Assembly: GCA_012862575.1 (NCBI GenBank)
Contig: BLSF01000044.1
Span: forward strand, 186,001 to 250,000
DNA length: 64,000 nucleotides
Source of the DNA: Parietichytrium sp. I65-24A
Lineage: Eukaryota > Sar > Bigyra > Thraustochytrida > Thraustochytriidae
Reading direction: 5' to 3'
Part shown: positions 40,733 through 50,671 of the stretch, piece after piece
Layout of the letters: each line of letters starts with the position of its first letter
Position numbering within the stretch: position 1 is the first letter of the stretch
Notes under the pieces: model-generated
What the model was told of the DNA's origin: nothing
What the model saw: only the letters and a program-made list of their open reading frames with translations
Databases searched by the model: none
Made by a program: the position numbers and the translations under genes

Positions 40733-41013
40733 TGTGTGAAGCGTCTGACGTGCTAAGAAGCTGCTGTCTTTCCAAAAATTGTTCTTTTGCTGACTCTAAC
40801 AAAGATTTATATAAAAATAGCTTGACTGAAACCCTGCATACGACACATTTCTTTTTCTTTTTCTCTCTTTAGCGCGACCATAGAAACTACACAATTCACA
40901 TTGCTCAATAAGTAAAACACGAGTGGCTGCCGGGATGGCTAGCAAGCCGGTTTGCACAAAGGGGGGCTCCCTTCCATCCTTCTCTCCTTCTTTCCTTCTA
41001 AGAATGAAGGAGA
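40733..41013. other. convergent 3' region
   Basis: Short spacer between the heme lyase stop and the stop of the minus-strand coiled-coil gene; T-rich, probably shared 3' processing region. Confidence 0.5.
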
Positions 41014-41769
41014 CTAGTTGATCAGTAGCATTGAGGAGACTGCATCCAGTTCTTGCCGGAGTTCCTTCAGCTCCTTTTGTAGCACAGCGTTCGCCTTCAC
41101 CTCACTGTCGCGCTGTGTGGTGAGCGCCTTGTTGACAAATTTGACGTCTGCGAGAGCTGCATTGGCCGAGTCTAGTTCCACCTGCATCTGCGCTCTCCTG
41201 CGTGTTGCGATGGATATTTTCCTCTCCGCTGCCTCCTTCGCCTCTTCAGCTTCCCGGGCTCTCTTCTCAGCCTGGAGCTGCATCTCCTGTGCTGCCCGAG
41301 CTTTTGACTCTGCCTCCAATAGTTTTGCTTCCAGGTCCTGGTGCATTTGCTTTTCGGCGCGAACCTGCTTTTTCAGGCCTTCTATCGCCGCCGAAACGTG
41401 CTCATTGCGCTGCTCCGTGATCTGCGCTTTCTTAAATATGCTTTTGGCTTTGCTTTGAATGGTTTTGAGCTCATACTCCTGATCCGATTTGGCCTTGTTC
41501 TCCTCTTGCAAAGCCAGCTCCTGCTCCCGAGCCTTGCTGTTCAGCTTCACGACCAAATTCTCCAGTCTCTTTGTATTCTGGCTTGCCGTGGCAATATCTT
41601 CTTGGGCATCCTCCAGTTGCCCTTGCAGAGTCAGTCTCAGCTGCTTTTCTTTTCTGTAATTCTCTTCGGCCTCTTCGAGTCTCTTCCTCAGCTCCTGGAT
41701 CGCTGACGCCAGCGTCTTTTGTCCCAGCATCTTGGGCCGCGCCCCGCTGCACTCCGTCCGGTTGCCCAT
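41014..41769 (-). CDS. small coiled-coil protein
   Basis: 251 residues from ATG 41769 (next in-frame ATG about 13 codons on). Nearly the whole chain after residue ~25 is predicted by eye as coiled coil: Glu, Lys, Gln and Ala heptads (IQELRKRLEEAEENYRKEKQ, KARAAQEMQLQAEKRAREAE). There is a small break near IFKKAQITEQRNEHVSAA. No catalytic or membrane feature. I cannot assign a family; such proteins occur in cytoskeletal, ciliary and vesicle-tethering complexes. The frame is strong and no competing frame is better. Confidence 0.72.
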   Translation of the reverse strand: MGNRTECSGARPKMLGQKTLASAIQELRKRLEEAEENYRKEKQLRLTLQGQLEDAQEDIATASQNTKRLENLVVKLNSKAREQELALQEENKAKSDQEYELKTIQSKAKSIFKKAQITEQRNEHVSAAIEGLKKQVRAEKQMHQDLEAKLLEAESKARAAQEMQLQAEKRAREAEEAKEAAERKISIATRRRAQMQVELDSANAALADVKFVNKALTTQRDSEVKANAVLQKELKELRQELDAVSSMLLIN

Positions 41770-41872
41770 CTCCCGCTCTTGATGCTCCTCTTCTTCCCGC
41801 ACTGCTTTGAGATTCACTGCAAGGCGGCCAAGCCCTCCTTTCAGCGGCTCTCAGAGTACAGAAGACAGCTTG

Positions 41873-41926
41873 CAGATTGCAGATTGCAGACTTCAGATAA
41901 CAGAATACAGAATGCAGAACAGAATA
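41873..41926. repeat. heptamer array (cagannn)
   Basis: Six adjacent heptamers beginning caga (cagattg, cagattg, cagactt, cagataa, cagaata, cagaatg), then interrupted copies; about 105 bp upstream of the coiled-coil gene's start. Confidence 0.85.
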
Positions 41927-43526
41927 CACACTAACAAGTTACAGATTACAGAGCCGTGCCCGCGAAAACGCAAAGGCCACTTGCTTTGCACTATTTTCGA
42001 ATTCCCTGACTTTGAGTGAGATTTGCATTCAAGTTGCTGCTGCACATTGCACACTGCACACCTCTGTGTTTATTATGAAACAGCAAAGCCGGACTTGGAG
42101 AGACCTGCTCGCCACGTTCCAATCGTCTGGCCCAACTCCAATTTCTCTCTCTCTCTCTTTCTTTCTTTCTCTTTGTCCCCAACTCTAATGGGCAAACGAT
42201 TATTGCGGAAAGAATCCGTTGAAACCCTTGACTGAAAGTGAACGAAACCATCCTGGTGGGGAACAGCTCGTTGTTCACCAAGCCAAGCACTGTCTTTTTT
42301 CAAGATCAAGATGGACTGATTCTTCAATTTTTGATTGTCAATCTTCTCCCATTCCGATGGAGATCCAAGTTAGGAGATTGGCTTTTCTTAACAGTAAAGG
42401 CGAAATTTGAGCGGCGCTTTTGTGAACCAAAGAATGTAACACAGTGAGGGCTTGTTTGCTGTACATTGATCAAGAGAGAGTTGAGCCACGCAAGTCGACG
42501 AACCCAACCTTCGAAATGGGAAATCTTTTGGTCATCGCTGTCTGGGTATGGTTCCGGTACATTCATTGTTTTTCTTGACCAATAGAAAATTCAGAATTCA
42601 GATCAAGCAAACTAAATCCAAAAAAAAGGGGGAACTGACAGTGAGCACAAGGTCTTTCTTTCTTTCCCACTTTCACATGTCACACTTGGCAAAACAGCAG
42701 ATCTCACTCGCGTCAGACACTTTGAGCAAATTTACTTCATTTTTATCAATTCAATCTTTCAACTTGCTGAGAGAGTCTCGTTGGTTTTTACGCAAAAATG
42801 GACTCGCGAAACCTTTCCAAATCACACTCCCAATTCTATGTTCATACAGCCAATTTTATGATTTTCATTAACCGCAAGAATCGCCCTCCCCCCTACGGCC
42901 GAAGAAATAAACCAATCTCCCCCCTCTCTGTCAATCACACTCATAGGGAATCCACGTGAGGGAATCTGCATGATTATTTCAAAGTCCTCTTCTTCCTCAG
43001 AGATGGGCGCAGGTGCCAGTGGTTACTGTACTCTCACATGTTAGTACCGTGAGTACCAGCACTCACTGTCTGCATCTGCCGAAAACTGTGGCCAGACGGG
43101 GAATTGTCGTCTTCAACCCAATTTGCAGTAAGTGGACGTAAAGTGGCCAATGTGCTCTGGGAAACTGCTCATAACATTCGCACTTTGCTTTCCATCCCTT
43201 CAAGCTGCGCTGCAGGCGGCACCCTTCCTTCTCAAAGACACTAAAGACACTAAAGACGCGAGCTCTGCAAAGTTAAAAGTTGAACGCGAAGGCACCAACA
43301 TCCAGCCGCACTGACAAGTCACTGCAAATAGCTAGCCAGCCTCGCTGTACTGGAGTGGCTCGGCCTTGAGGAGGAAAAAATTCTACCTCGCTAGCTAGCT
43401 GCGGCTACTACCGATGGTACTGTGAGGAATAGCCGTAAAGGTAGCAAGTAACGTGCTTCCAACTGCCTCACTTACATTCACTCACTCACTGTCAATCGCA
43501 CTCCTGACAAGAAATTACATTTACAA

Positions 43527-43543
43527 TCTCTCTCTCTCTCTCT
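43527..43543. repeat. short CT microsatellite
   Basis: Eight ct units about 290 bp upstream of the RING-CH gene's start codon. Confidence 0.85.
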
Positions 43544-43776
43544 GTCCTTGCTTTGTGTGTGCGCGTACCCTCCGAGTGTCCTCGCGCCAGCATAGCAGAG
43601 AGCAGTGTGAGGGCGGCGAAGAGCAGCGGAGGAGTCGAGTTCAAGTTAGGCTAGGGCTGGGTTTGGAAGAAGGTGCTGAGAGGCAGCATCTTCCAACTGA
43701 CGACTGACGGCGGAGTTGGAAGCACTTAGACGCACAAATTTGCTTGCAGACGTCCCTTTCCACGGGCGTGGCTGCC

Positions 43777-43816
43777 AGTGAACGTGAGTGAAAGTGAGTG
43801 AAAGTGAGTGAACGTG
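43777..43816. repeat. decamer array (agtgaaagtg)
   Basis: Four decamers (agtgaacgtg, agtgaaagtg twice, agtgaacgtg) end 19 bp before the RING-CH gene's ATG. Confidence 0.9.
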
Positions 43817-43835
43817 AGTGGACGGAAGGTCAAAG

Positions 43836-45002
43836 ATGCTTTCGGTTTCGCTGCGAAACAGAGCAATCGGGCAGACGCTGGGACTCGAAGCGAACGGAAG
43901 CTGCAAAGTGCAACAGGACGGGAGGCAATGCAGGGTGTGCCTCGAGGATGAGTTCGCACCGGATGCGAGCCCTGTTGAGGAGTGGTAAGTTGCGATGGAG
44001 GGTGGACTGGGTAATACGGAAAGGAGTGTGGATCTGACCGCTTTGACCATGGATTGGGATCGCGCGGAAAGGGTCTCGCCATGCATGTGCAGCGGAACGC
44101 AAAAGTGGGTGCATCTGTCTTGCCTCCGAGCGTGGCAGACCTCTTGCCTTCGCAACAATAGTATACACAAGGCAACGACGTGCTCTGTGTGCCACTCGCT
44201 CTTTTCTTATGCCCCGGTGAGGGAAACTTTCGTGTTCCGGGCCATCTCGTGGCTCTATCAGGGCGCCAAGCCTGGCGTACTGTTGTGGCCCGCTCTGTTC
44301 ACGCTGCCGTTGCTCTTCTTGCTGCAGATAGTCATGGCGTCTGTCGCGTTTAGTATCGTGACTAGCCTGGCCAACCTGCTTTTCATCCCACTGCGCGGCC
44401 TTCGAGGGAGCTTGACAGATCGAAGCAGGACTACTGACACACCGGTGTCAGCCGGAAATGCAGGGGTTGCCGGCACGGACAACCACAGGCCTGCTTCCAA
44501 CACAGAGGTGCGACAGGCGCTCAGCATGCTACAGCCCGGAGCGGTTTTGGTTGCATCCCCGAAAATCAAAGATGGAATCTTTGCTGATTCTATCGTTCTT
44601 CTTGAGCGCTACGATCCATCTCTCGGTGCGAAGGGGGTGATTATCAACAAGCGCATCTCCGCCTATGAGCGATCCAAGCGGATTAGACGTGGGCAGCTTG
44701 GTGCGGATCGTAACGTGTGGGCTGGCGAAGGCGGCCCGCTGTCTCAGAGCATGCTCACTGTCTTGCATGATCTTCGAGGTATCCCAGGAAGCTTCCAGCT
44801 TGGGCCAGATCTGTTCATCGGCCATTATGCCGCCTCGAGGTATCTTGAGCTTGAGCATGCTTCTCACAACCATGTAAAAATGATCTTCGGTTGCTCTGCC
44901 TGGAATCCTAAGCAGCTGGAGCGCGAATTGGCGGCAGGGGTTTGGACTATACACTCCAGCCTCCCACGTGAAATTTCGTACAACGTTTTTTCTTGTCCAT
45001 AG
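43836..45002 (+). CDS. membrane RING-CH (MARCH-type) E3 ligase fused to a UPF0301/AlgH domain
   Basis: Exons 43836-43984 and 44072-45002 flank an 87-bp intron (gtaagt...gaaag, phase 2); the join gives VEEWVSPCMCSGTQKW and 359 residues. The first exon alone supplies only half of the zinc motif; splicing completes a textbook RING-CH: Cys32, Cys35, Cys54, Cys56, His64, Cys67, Cys87, Cys90 (C4HC3). A hydrophobic stretch (~117-155) can span the membrane once or twice. Residues ~195-350 match UPF0301/AlgH: GAVLVASPKIKDGIFADSIV, GAKGVIINKRIS, WAGEGGPLSQ, LFIGHYAASRYLE and IFGCSAWNPKQLERELAAG. RING-CH proteins ubiquitinate membrane proteins; the molecular role of UPF0301 is not settled. Confidence 0.88.
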
Positions 45003-45411
45003 ATTGCACATAGTAGTTTGTTATTATTATTATTTTTATTATCATCATCATCGTTGTTGTTGTACCTTATAAAATCGAATCATGGGTTGTCGACGAAATA
45101 TCCCGAAGAAAAGGGTCCCCACCAACAAAAGCACATATTTCTATTTCTTCTGCGTTGTATCGCAATCAATTTCCTGATTTCCTGTTGACTCCAAACAAAG
45201 AGTTCTTCAGCGCAAAGCAGGGAGCGAAAAGCACATAAGCGGACCAGGCCCAAGAAATTTAGCGAGCGAGAAAGGTGATGGAAATGTTTATACTTTTGTT
45301 GTCTACTCTCAGGATGGGTCAAATTCTTCATAATAATGCGCGCTCAAGCAAGCACTTCAATACGCAGTTCGGGATCTATTTTTCTATTTTTTTTGGTGTC
45401 GTGGCACTCGC
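45003..45411. other. convergent 3' region, RING-CH and MYB genes
   Basis: Begins with an att/atc/gtt trinucleotide-rich stretch (45018-45062), then unremarkable DNA. No gene. Confidence 0.5.
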
Positions 45412-47082
45412 TCAAGGGGAGTGCAGGTCGCCAAGGTCCAGGTCGTGGCCATGGTCGTCAAAGTCGTTTGCGTCGTCCTCGAAACTGAATTTGTGGTTCG
45501 TCCTCAGCAAGCTGTCAATGTCGGAGAAAGGGCTCAGCAAAAGCCCAGAAGTGGAGATTGGACTCCTTCGCGGCGTGGTGTTAAAGTCAAGAGCATTTAA
45601 ATTGTTGTGTCTCCCAATAGGCGAGCGTTCCACGTCTGCTCGCTTGCTCGCCTTCGGGGTGGTGAGCAGGGAAAACGGCTTCAAGTCAGTGTCAAGCTTT
45701 TCAAGAGTGTCCAGTTTCCGTTTTTTCGATAACGATGAGCTTGGCTCTAAGATTGTGTCATCGTTCGAGTCGCTCATGTCAATAGCAGGGGGGGTTTCAG
45801 CAGTGTCCTTGAACACTTCCATTCGTTTAATGAGATCGTCAGCTCTCTTAAGACCGGCGATTTCTACCTTGAGTTCTGCAGGAACCTTCACAGGAGACGG
45901 GGTCTTGTCACGCCGAGCGTTTTGGTTTGTCACATCGGCTAGACCTTTACGCTTCGGAGATCCTTTACTGCTGCTGGAGACCGACTTTGTACTCTCAGTG
46001 GAAGTCAGCCCTGGAGATAGTTTAGGAAACACTGGAGGAAGGTAATCTGAATTGTGCGAGTTCTCCACCAAAATGACGCGCTGCTGCATCAGCATCCTAT
46101 CGCGAAGAGCCTCCTTCTCGGCAAGACGAGCTCGAAGTCGCTGGCGATAGATATCAGAATCTTTAATGAGCTTTGCTGCCAAACCAGTTGGGTCCACCAC
46201 GCCATTGTTCTTGGCTTCAGCGAGTAATTTGACACCCTCCAGGCGATACCTCGGGACCTCCTTCTGGCTTGCGAGCACCTCAGCAACCTCTTGAGCAACC
46301 TCCGCCGTGGTTTCAATGTACTGCTGCAGCTCTGCCAAGTTGGCAGCGCGGCTTTTTTTCTTTTGAATCGCGCTTGTTTTGGACCCACTCTCCAAGAGGC
46401 TCTCGTTGAGCAGCGACCGCTGCTTTGAGTCTTCATTGGGGGAAATGTTAATGTCCGCAGCCGCTGCATTTGCCCCTCCACTTGGGCGTTGCGCTATTTG
46501 CGGTGTAGTTAAGTTGGAGATTGCTGTTTTGTCGTCCGCGGAAAGGGGCGACGAGGAGGATCGAAACGACGCTTGGGAAGGAGAAGCTATTTCCGCCGCT
46601 TTAGTGTTGCCACTTCCCGCGGGCCTCGAGTTTGCTTGGGGAAGTACGAGTCCGTCAAATACAGACTTGGTAAGTTCGCGGACATTTTTACGCATCATAG
46701 AGTACCAATGGTTTTTAATTGCATTGTCAGTCCTTCCAGGTAGGAGCCTAGCAATCTCTGACCACTTATTTCCCAACCTTTGGTGTGCTTGGCACATAAT
46801 GTCCTCTTCATCTGCCGTCCATGGGCCTTTACGAATCTCCGGGTCCAAGTGATTATGCCAGCGTTCGCGGATTTGCTTCCCCGTCCTCGCGCCGGACTTC
46901 ACCTTCTCCGCAAAGCAAGTAGCCACCTTGCTCCATGCCTTCGTGCCGATATCTTTCACCAAACTGCGAATTGCCTCATCTTCTTCCGGCAGCCAACTCC
47001 GCCGGTCCGAGTTCACAGGCTGGTACCTCTTTTTCCGCGCCTTAGCCTCCTTCTCCCCGTCCGCATTCTTATTCACCACCAT
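45412..47082 (-). CDS. R2R3-MYB transcription factor
   Basis: 556 residues from ATG 47082, single exon. After a basic N-terminus, two MYB repeats lie at ~28-135. The first ([20 protein letters not shown]...WSKVATCF) has a small insertion [13 protein letters not shown] before [11 protein letters not shown]. The second is standard: [48 protein letters not shown]. The repeated Trp residues and the recognition helix [11 protein letters not shown] are intact, so DNA binding is expected. The rest is Ser/Lys-rich and disordered, with potential SP/TP phosphorylation sites (KTPSPVK) and a short helix ([18 protein letters not shown]). Target genes are unknown. It faces the Zn2Cys6 gene head-to-head. 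Confidence 0.9.
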   Translation of the reverse strand: MVVNKNADGEKEAKARKKRYQPVNSDRRSWLPEEDEAIRSLVKDIGTKAWSKVATCFAEKVKSGARTGKQIRERWHNHLDPEIRKGPWTADEEDIMCQAHQRLGNKWSEIARLLPGRTDNAIKNHWYSMMRKNVRELTKSVFDGLVLPQANSRPAGSGNTKAAEIASPSQASFRSSSSPLSADDKTAISNLTTPQIAQRPSGGANAAAADINISPNEDSKQRSLLNESLLESGSKTSAIQKKKSRAANLAELQQYIETTAEVAQEVAEVLASQKEVPRYRLEGVKLLAEAKNNGVVDPTGLAAKLIKDSDIYRQRLRARLAEKEALRDRMLMQQRVILVENSHNSDYLPPVFPKLSPGLTSTESTKSVSSSSKGSPKRKGLADVTNQNARRDKTPSPVKVPAELKVEIAGLKRADDLIKRMEVFKDTAETPPAIDMSDSNDDTILEPSSSLSKKRKLDTLEKLDTDLKPFSLLTTPKASKRADVERSPIGRHNNLNALDFNTTPRRSPISTSGLLLSPFSDIDSLLRTNHKFSFEDDANDFDDHGHDLDLGDLHSP

Positions 47083-47370
47083 TGCTCAATTGTATACATT
47101 CACGGACTCACGACCGCCCGAATTCACTTCTTCGCAGACTCGAAGAAACCGCAACCTGCCCCGCCCCTTCTTCGCTCAGCCCGGTATGCCAGCCGCTCCA
47201 CTCGACAACAATTACCAGGAAAACACGCACAGAGCGAGAGTACAATAACCCCGCCCACCAGAGCTGCGCAGCCCACGCCGCGTCTCGCGCACCCTTTACA
47301 AAGACAGCTAAACCAACGCAATGTATCTATCGCCCAATCGCCCAACCTCCAAGAACAAAGAACCACAAAC

Positions 47371-47398
47371 CGCGAACTGCGAACCGCGAACCACGACC
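47371..47398. repeat. heptamer array (cgcgaac)
   Basis: Four heptamers: cgcgaac, tgcgaac, cgcgaac, cacgacc. About 290 bp upstream of the MYB start. Confidence 0.8.
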
Positions 47399-47520
47399 CA
47401 ACCAAGTCTTGCAAAAGGATCTCTCGCAGGCCGGCCTCTAGTCACTCTAACTTGCAACGTCCCACGTGTCCCACGTGTCGCCCACAACTGCGTGCCCCGA
47501 CTTCTCGTGCTGCTTTCGAG

Positions 47521-47541
47521 TATACTGTATACTGTATACTG
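47521..47541. repeat. heptamer array (tatactg)3
   Basis: Three exact tatactg units; a related gtgcgctgtgcactgtat stretch follows. Confidence 0.85.
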
Positions 47542-48087
47542 TGCGCTGTGCACTGTATCGTTGACTCAGTCACTCACTCACTCACTCATTCAGTCACTGT
47601 CAGTCCGCGAAGCAAGACTTTCTTTCCGCGGACGAGCCAAAAGAAAACAAAAGGTTTTCGCGAGGTTGGCGTCTCGAGGCCTATAAATGACGGAACGTGA
47701 TCTTCCTCACCAGGACAATAATTGCTACTTTTCACGCTGTTCGAATAGCGTTTAGGCTGAAGGAGGACTACGTCACCTGCCCCGTGTATATAGGCTGTTT
47801 GGGTAGAAGGTTATGTAGGGAAGGGGTTAGGCGGTGCTAGCGATCTGGTGTAAGCGATGGTTTTTCAAATTTGGGACTAACTGTATATATATGTTCTATA
47901 GTAGTGGTTGAGAGGGGAGTAATCCTTCTTATAGAAAGGAGGGTTTGTATGCTATCTATAGTTAAAGTTAGCGAATACCAACTATTTAGCTAGCTCTAGG
48001 CAAGAGTGGTGGATAGTGGTGGTCCCGCCAGTAAGTCAATTTAAATTGCGTTCCGCGATAACCTACTCCGTGGCAGTACACGACTCG

Positions 48088-48109
48088 GTACCGGTACTGG
48101 TACCGGTAC
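48088..48109. repeat. paired 10-bp GTAC palindromes
   Basis: Two exact copies of the palindrome gtaccggtac separated by two bases (start-to-start 12 bp), in the MYB/Zn2Cys6 intergenic region. Confidence 0.85.
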
Positions 48110-48429
48110 ATACACAGAGTCCTATATATGGATGGTTTGGTATGCAGCGATAGTGGAAATCGCGAAGAAAGGAGACTCTGGTAGCGTAGTATTAACAGTA
48201 CTGATAACAGTACTCACAACCAGTTCAGTCGGTGACACCAAATTTATCGAAACGGAGACTTGTGAATGACTGACAGTGAGCATCAATCATTCAACTCAAA
48301 GCCAACTCATTGTCAACTCCTTGCCAGCTCATTTCCAGCTCGTTCACAGTCATCGACAGCTGCCTCATGCCACTGACAACGTTCGACATCTTGACGAACA
48401 CACACCAAATGGCTTCGCTGTCCAATCCA

Positions 48430-48447
48430 AGTACTAGCACTAGTACT
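48430..48447. repeat. inverted repeat agtactag/ctagtact
   Basis: Perfect 8-bp arms around a two-base centre, in the same intergenic region, about 450 bp upstream of the Zn2Cys6 gene. Confidence 0.8.
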
Positions 48448-48895
48448 ACTCACCCTCCAAAAACAGGCCAGCAGTAGACTAGCCTAGTAGCGAGCTAGTG
48501 CTCCGTTGATTTTGCTGCTACAAGATCTACGAGATCTACGAGAGCTACGAGTACACATCACACATGCTTGCGCGGAGAGAGGGAGACTGCTGTCCCCGCA
48601 ACCAATAATAGTGAGTTTCGGGAAATACAGACTGCGAGTACACCGTCGTGGGGCGCGGGGACCTGGCACTGCACACTAACCCGCAGCACGAAATTGTAAG
48701 TGGTCGGTCCTGCATCTGTTGTTGAACGCGAACGCGAAAGGAGTGAGGAAAATTCTTCGGTGAACTTCGCCAACAGAGTTGAGTTGAGAACCACAGCTGA
48801 GCGAGAGAGGGGTCAAACGGTACTAGCTAGGCTGCGAAGAGCGAGTGTGCGTTAAAAGGTACCACTGGTACTGTACTAAAGTTTGCTTCCGAGCC

Positions 48896-50086
48896 ATGAT
48901 CACATGTGTGTCGTGCCACTCGGCGCACTTCAGCTGCGACCTGGAGTCGGAGGGAGGCGGCAGGTGTTCCAGATGCAAGCGTATGGGCTTGGCATGTGTC
49001 CGGCGAGAACAAAAGAAGCGGGGCAGGCCGAAGAAGTCAACCGATGCTGATGAGAGCGTCCCTAAAGCAGTCAAAACTTTTCATGACACCTCAGAGAGCG
49101 CTGAGGCGTGTCGCGCAGAAAATGGTAGCGGAGATGACGCGAGTTGCGAATGCAAAGGCGGCCCCTTTGAAGCTTTTTTTCCACAGCAAGACGCAATCCT
49201 CCAGTACAAATACGCTGGGGTAACTGCAGCTCTCTGTCGCGAGCATGGGAGAGTGCCTGAAAGCCTAAAGTGGTATCTGCGAATGATGATTTCCTACGCG
49301 GTTCAGTCAAAGTCAATGCCCATTCTCCACGCGATGACCACTCTAGCGGTCTCGCTTGGGCCCGACCACTCTGCGTCATTGCTACACACCGCTGCTACTC
49401 CCCGAGCAGAGCCAGTTGGTAAAAGCCAGGGTGCTACACAAGCATTCCATGATGTGTACTACAATTTTCTTCGTGACACCATGACTGATGACGACAGCAA
49501 AATGTCGTGCTCGTACATGGTCGGCATCAAAGATGGCAAGTTCTCCTTGAACGCTGGGCCGAGCTGGCAAGCGCACATCATGGAATTGCCTTTGATGTGG
49601 CAGATCTCAAAGCAAAAACCAGGTTTTTACAAATTTTGGGCTAGTCTGATGGTGAATCAGCCCCATCGAGCCAAGGTGCAGAAGGGATGCATGGAGGTTT
49701 GGTTTCGAACTGAGACGGTGAAGGATAGTGCTGGTGAAGAGGATTATTGGCATCATTCCGGTAATCTAGTTGATCTGGTGATTGAAGACAGGCACAGGAA
49801 CAGGTGGGTAGTGGACCTTGAAGAACAAGATGCTCAGACGTGCCGAGGCGACCTCGAATTTGCACACTGCGTCCGCCTCCATAATTTTCGTCCGTACAAA
49901 GGCGAAGACAAGTCTGGGTCGTTGACCTTGGGGGATTTAGACGACATTGAGTCTTTGTTATTTGACCCTGGCTCTGACGAAGTCATTGACTGGCCAGGGG
50001 ACCTTTTTCCGTTGGACTCTGAGAGCGTGATGGAAACTTGGAAGCAAATCTCCCCCAACATTACCGCTGACGAAAGTCTTCCGTGA
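48896..50086 (+). CDS. Zn2Cys6 (fungal-type binuclear cluster) protein with AT-hook
   Basis: 396 residues from ATG 48896. The extreme N-terminus, CVSCHSAHFSC then CSRCKRMGLAC, fits C-x2-C-x6-C-x9-C-x2-C-x6-C, the zinc cluster of Gal4-type regulators. KKRGRPKKS directly after it is an AT-hook-like basic motif. The remainder is globular and not the usual fungal middle-homology region: FFPQQDAILQYKYAG, LKWYLRMMISYAV, FYKFWASLMVNQPH and an acidic C-terminus (WPGDLFPLDSES). Likely a nuclear DNA-binding regulator; the ligand and targets are unknown. Outside fungi this cluster is known from scattered protists. Confidence 0.82.
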   Translation: MITCVSCHSAHFSCDLESEGGGRCSRCKRMGLACVRREQKKRGRPKKSTDADESVPKAVKTFHDTSESAEACRAENGSGDDASCECKGGPFEAFFPQQDAILQYKYAGVTAALCREHGRVPESLKWYLRMMISYAVQSKSMPILHAMTTLAVSLGPDHSASLLHTAATPRAEPVGKSQGATQAFHDVYYNFLRDTMTDDDSKMSCSYMVGIKDGKFSLNAGPSWQAHIMELPLMWQISKQKPGFYKFWASLMVNQPHRAKVQKGCMEVWFRTETVKDSAGEEDYWHHSGNLVDLVIEDRHRNRWVVDLEEQDAQTCRGDLEFAHCVRLHNFRPYKGEDKSGSLTLGDLDDIESLLFDPGSDEVIDWPGDLFPLDSESVMETWKQISPNITADESLP

Positions 50087-50671
50087 AGGCTTGAGAGGGA
50101 ATCTGAAGCTCTCGCTTTCCAGGATCGATAGATTGATCTACATTGGCATAGCCCAATTCGTTTCAGAAGCCAACCAAAACGCCAGCTCGCCCAAGCTATC
50201 CGTTACCCGTAAGACTTTCATTAGTATCCTTAGCCGAGGGCGAAGGGTGTTGAAGAGCCAAAAGTTCCACATATCGTAGTGTTTCGTAATATTCGGCTAG
50301 ATGGAACCTAACCCATTTCAGGGAGTGCACAGAGAAGAGAGCGTGAAGAAGCATGCATCTTGCAGAACGTGCTCGTACAACATGGCCTATAGGCCATACT
50401 TGATAAAGAGCCAAATGGACCCCTCAAAACGGTGCTTGATTTCGTATCACTTACTTGATCAACGATGTAAGCTACTTTGTGTTGTGAATGTCCTGTCCTC
50501 ACAAGAGAGCTTGTGAGACACCTACTCCTCTGAAGACAAGGCCTCTAGAAACTGAGCTGCTGAAGAGCAGAGCTGCGTTGCACCGAGTGGATCGCAAGCC
50601 TCAACTCGAGCCAAAGGCATGTGAGCTCGCGATCGTGTCTCCAGCGCTGTTTCCACAGCTGGGCACTTGCG
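50087..50671. other. intergenic, Zn2Cys6 gene to EGF-like membrane protein gene
   Basis: No independent gene is supported. A pyrimidine-rich acceptor-like site (gtttccacag, ending at 50659) just before the next start codon raises the possibility that an upstream exon of the membrane protein lies here. Confidence 0.45.

Larger units (their letters stand above)
41770..43835. other. divergent intergenic region, coiled-coil and RING-CH genes
   Basis: About 2 kb without a supported gene. It holds heptamers (41873-41926), a CT/CTTT run near 42141-42172, a CT tract (43527-43543) and decamers (43777-43816). Short Phe/Ser-rich frames near 42.5-42.9 kb look non-coding. Confidence 0.5.
47083..48895. 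other. divergent intergenic region, MYB and Zn2Cys6 genes
   Basis: 1.8 kb without a supported gene. It contains heptamer arrays (47371-47398, 47521-47541), a cactcactcact run near 47567-47588 and several GTAC palindromes (48088-48109, 48430-48447). A 306-codon plus-strand frame reaching from inside the MYB gene to 47700 is Arg/Pro/Ser/Thr-rich with no domain and is rejected. Confidence 0.55.

Noticed and set aside
46780-47700. 306-codon plus-strand frame running out of the MYB gene
   Set aside because: Antisense to a clear MYB domain, then Arg/Pro/Ser/Thr-rich intergenic sequence with heptamer repeats; no family resemblance.
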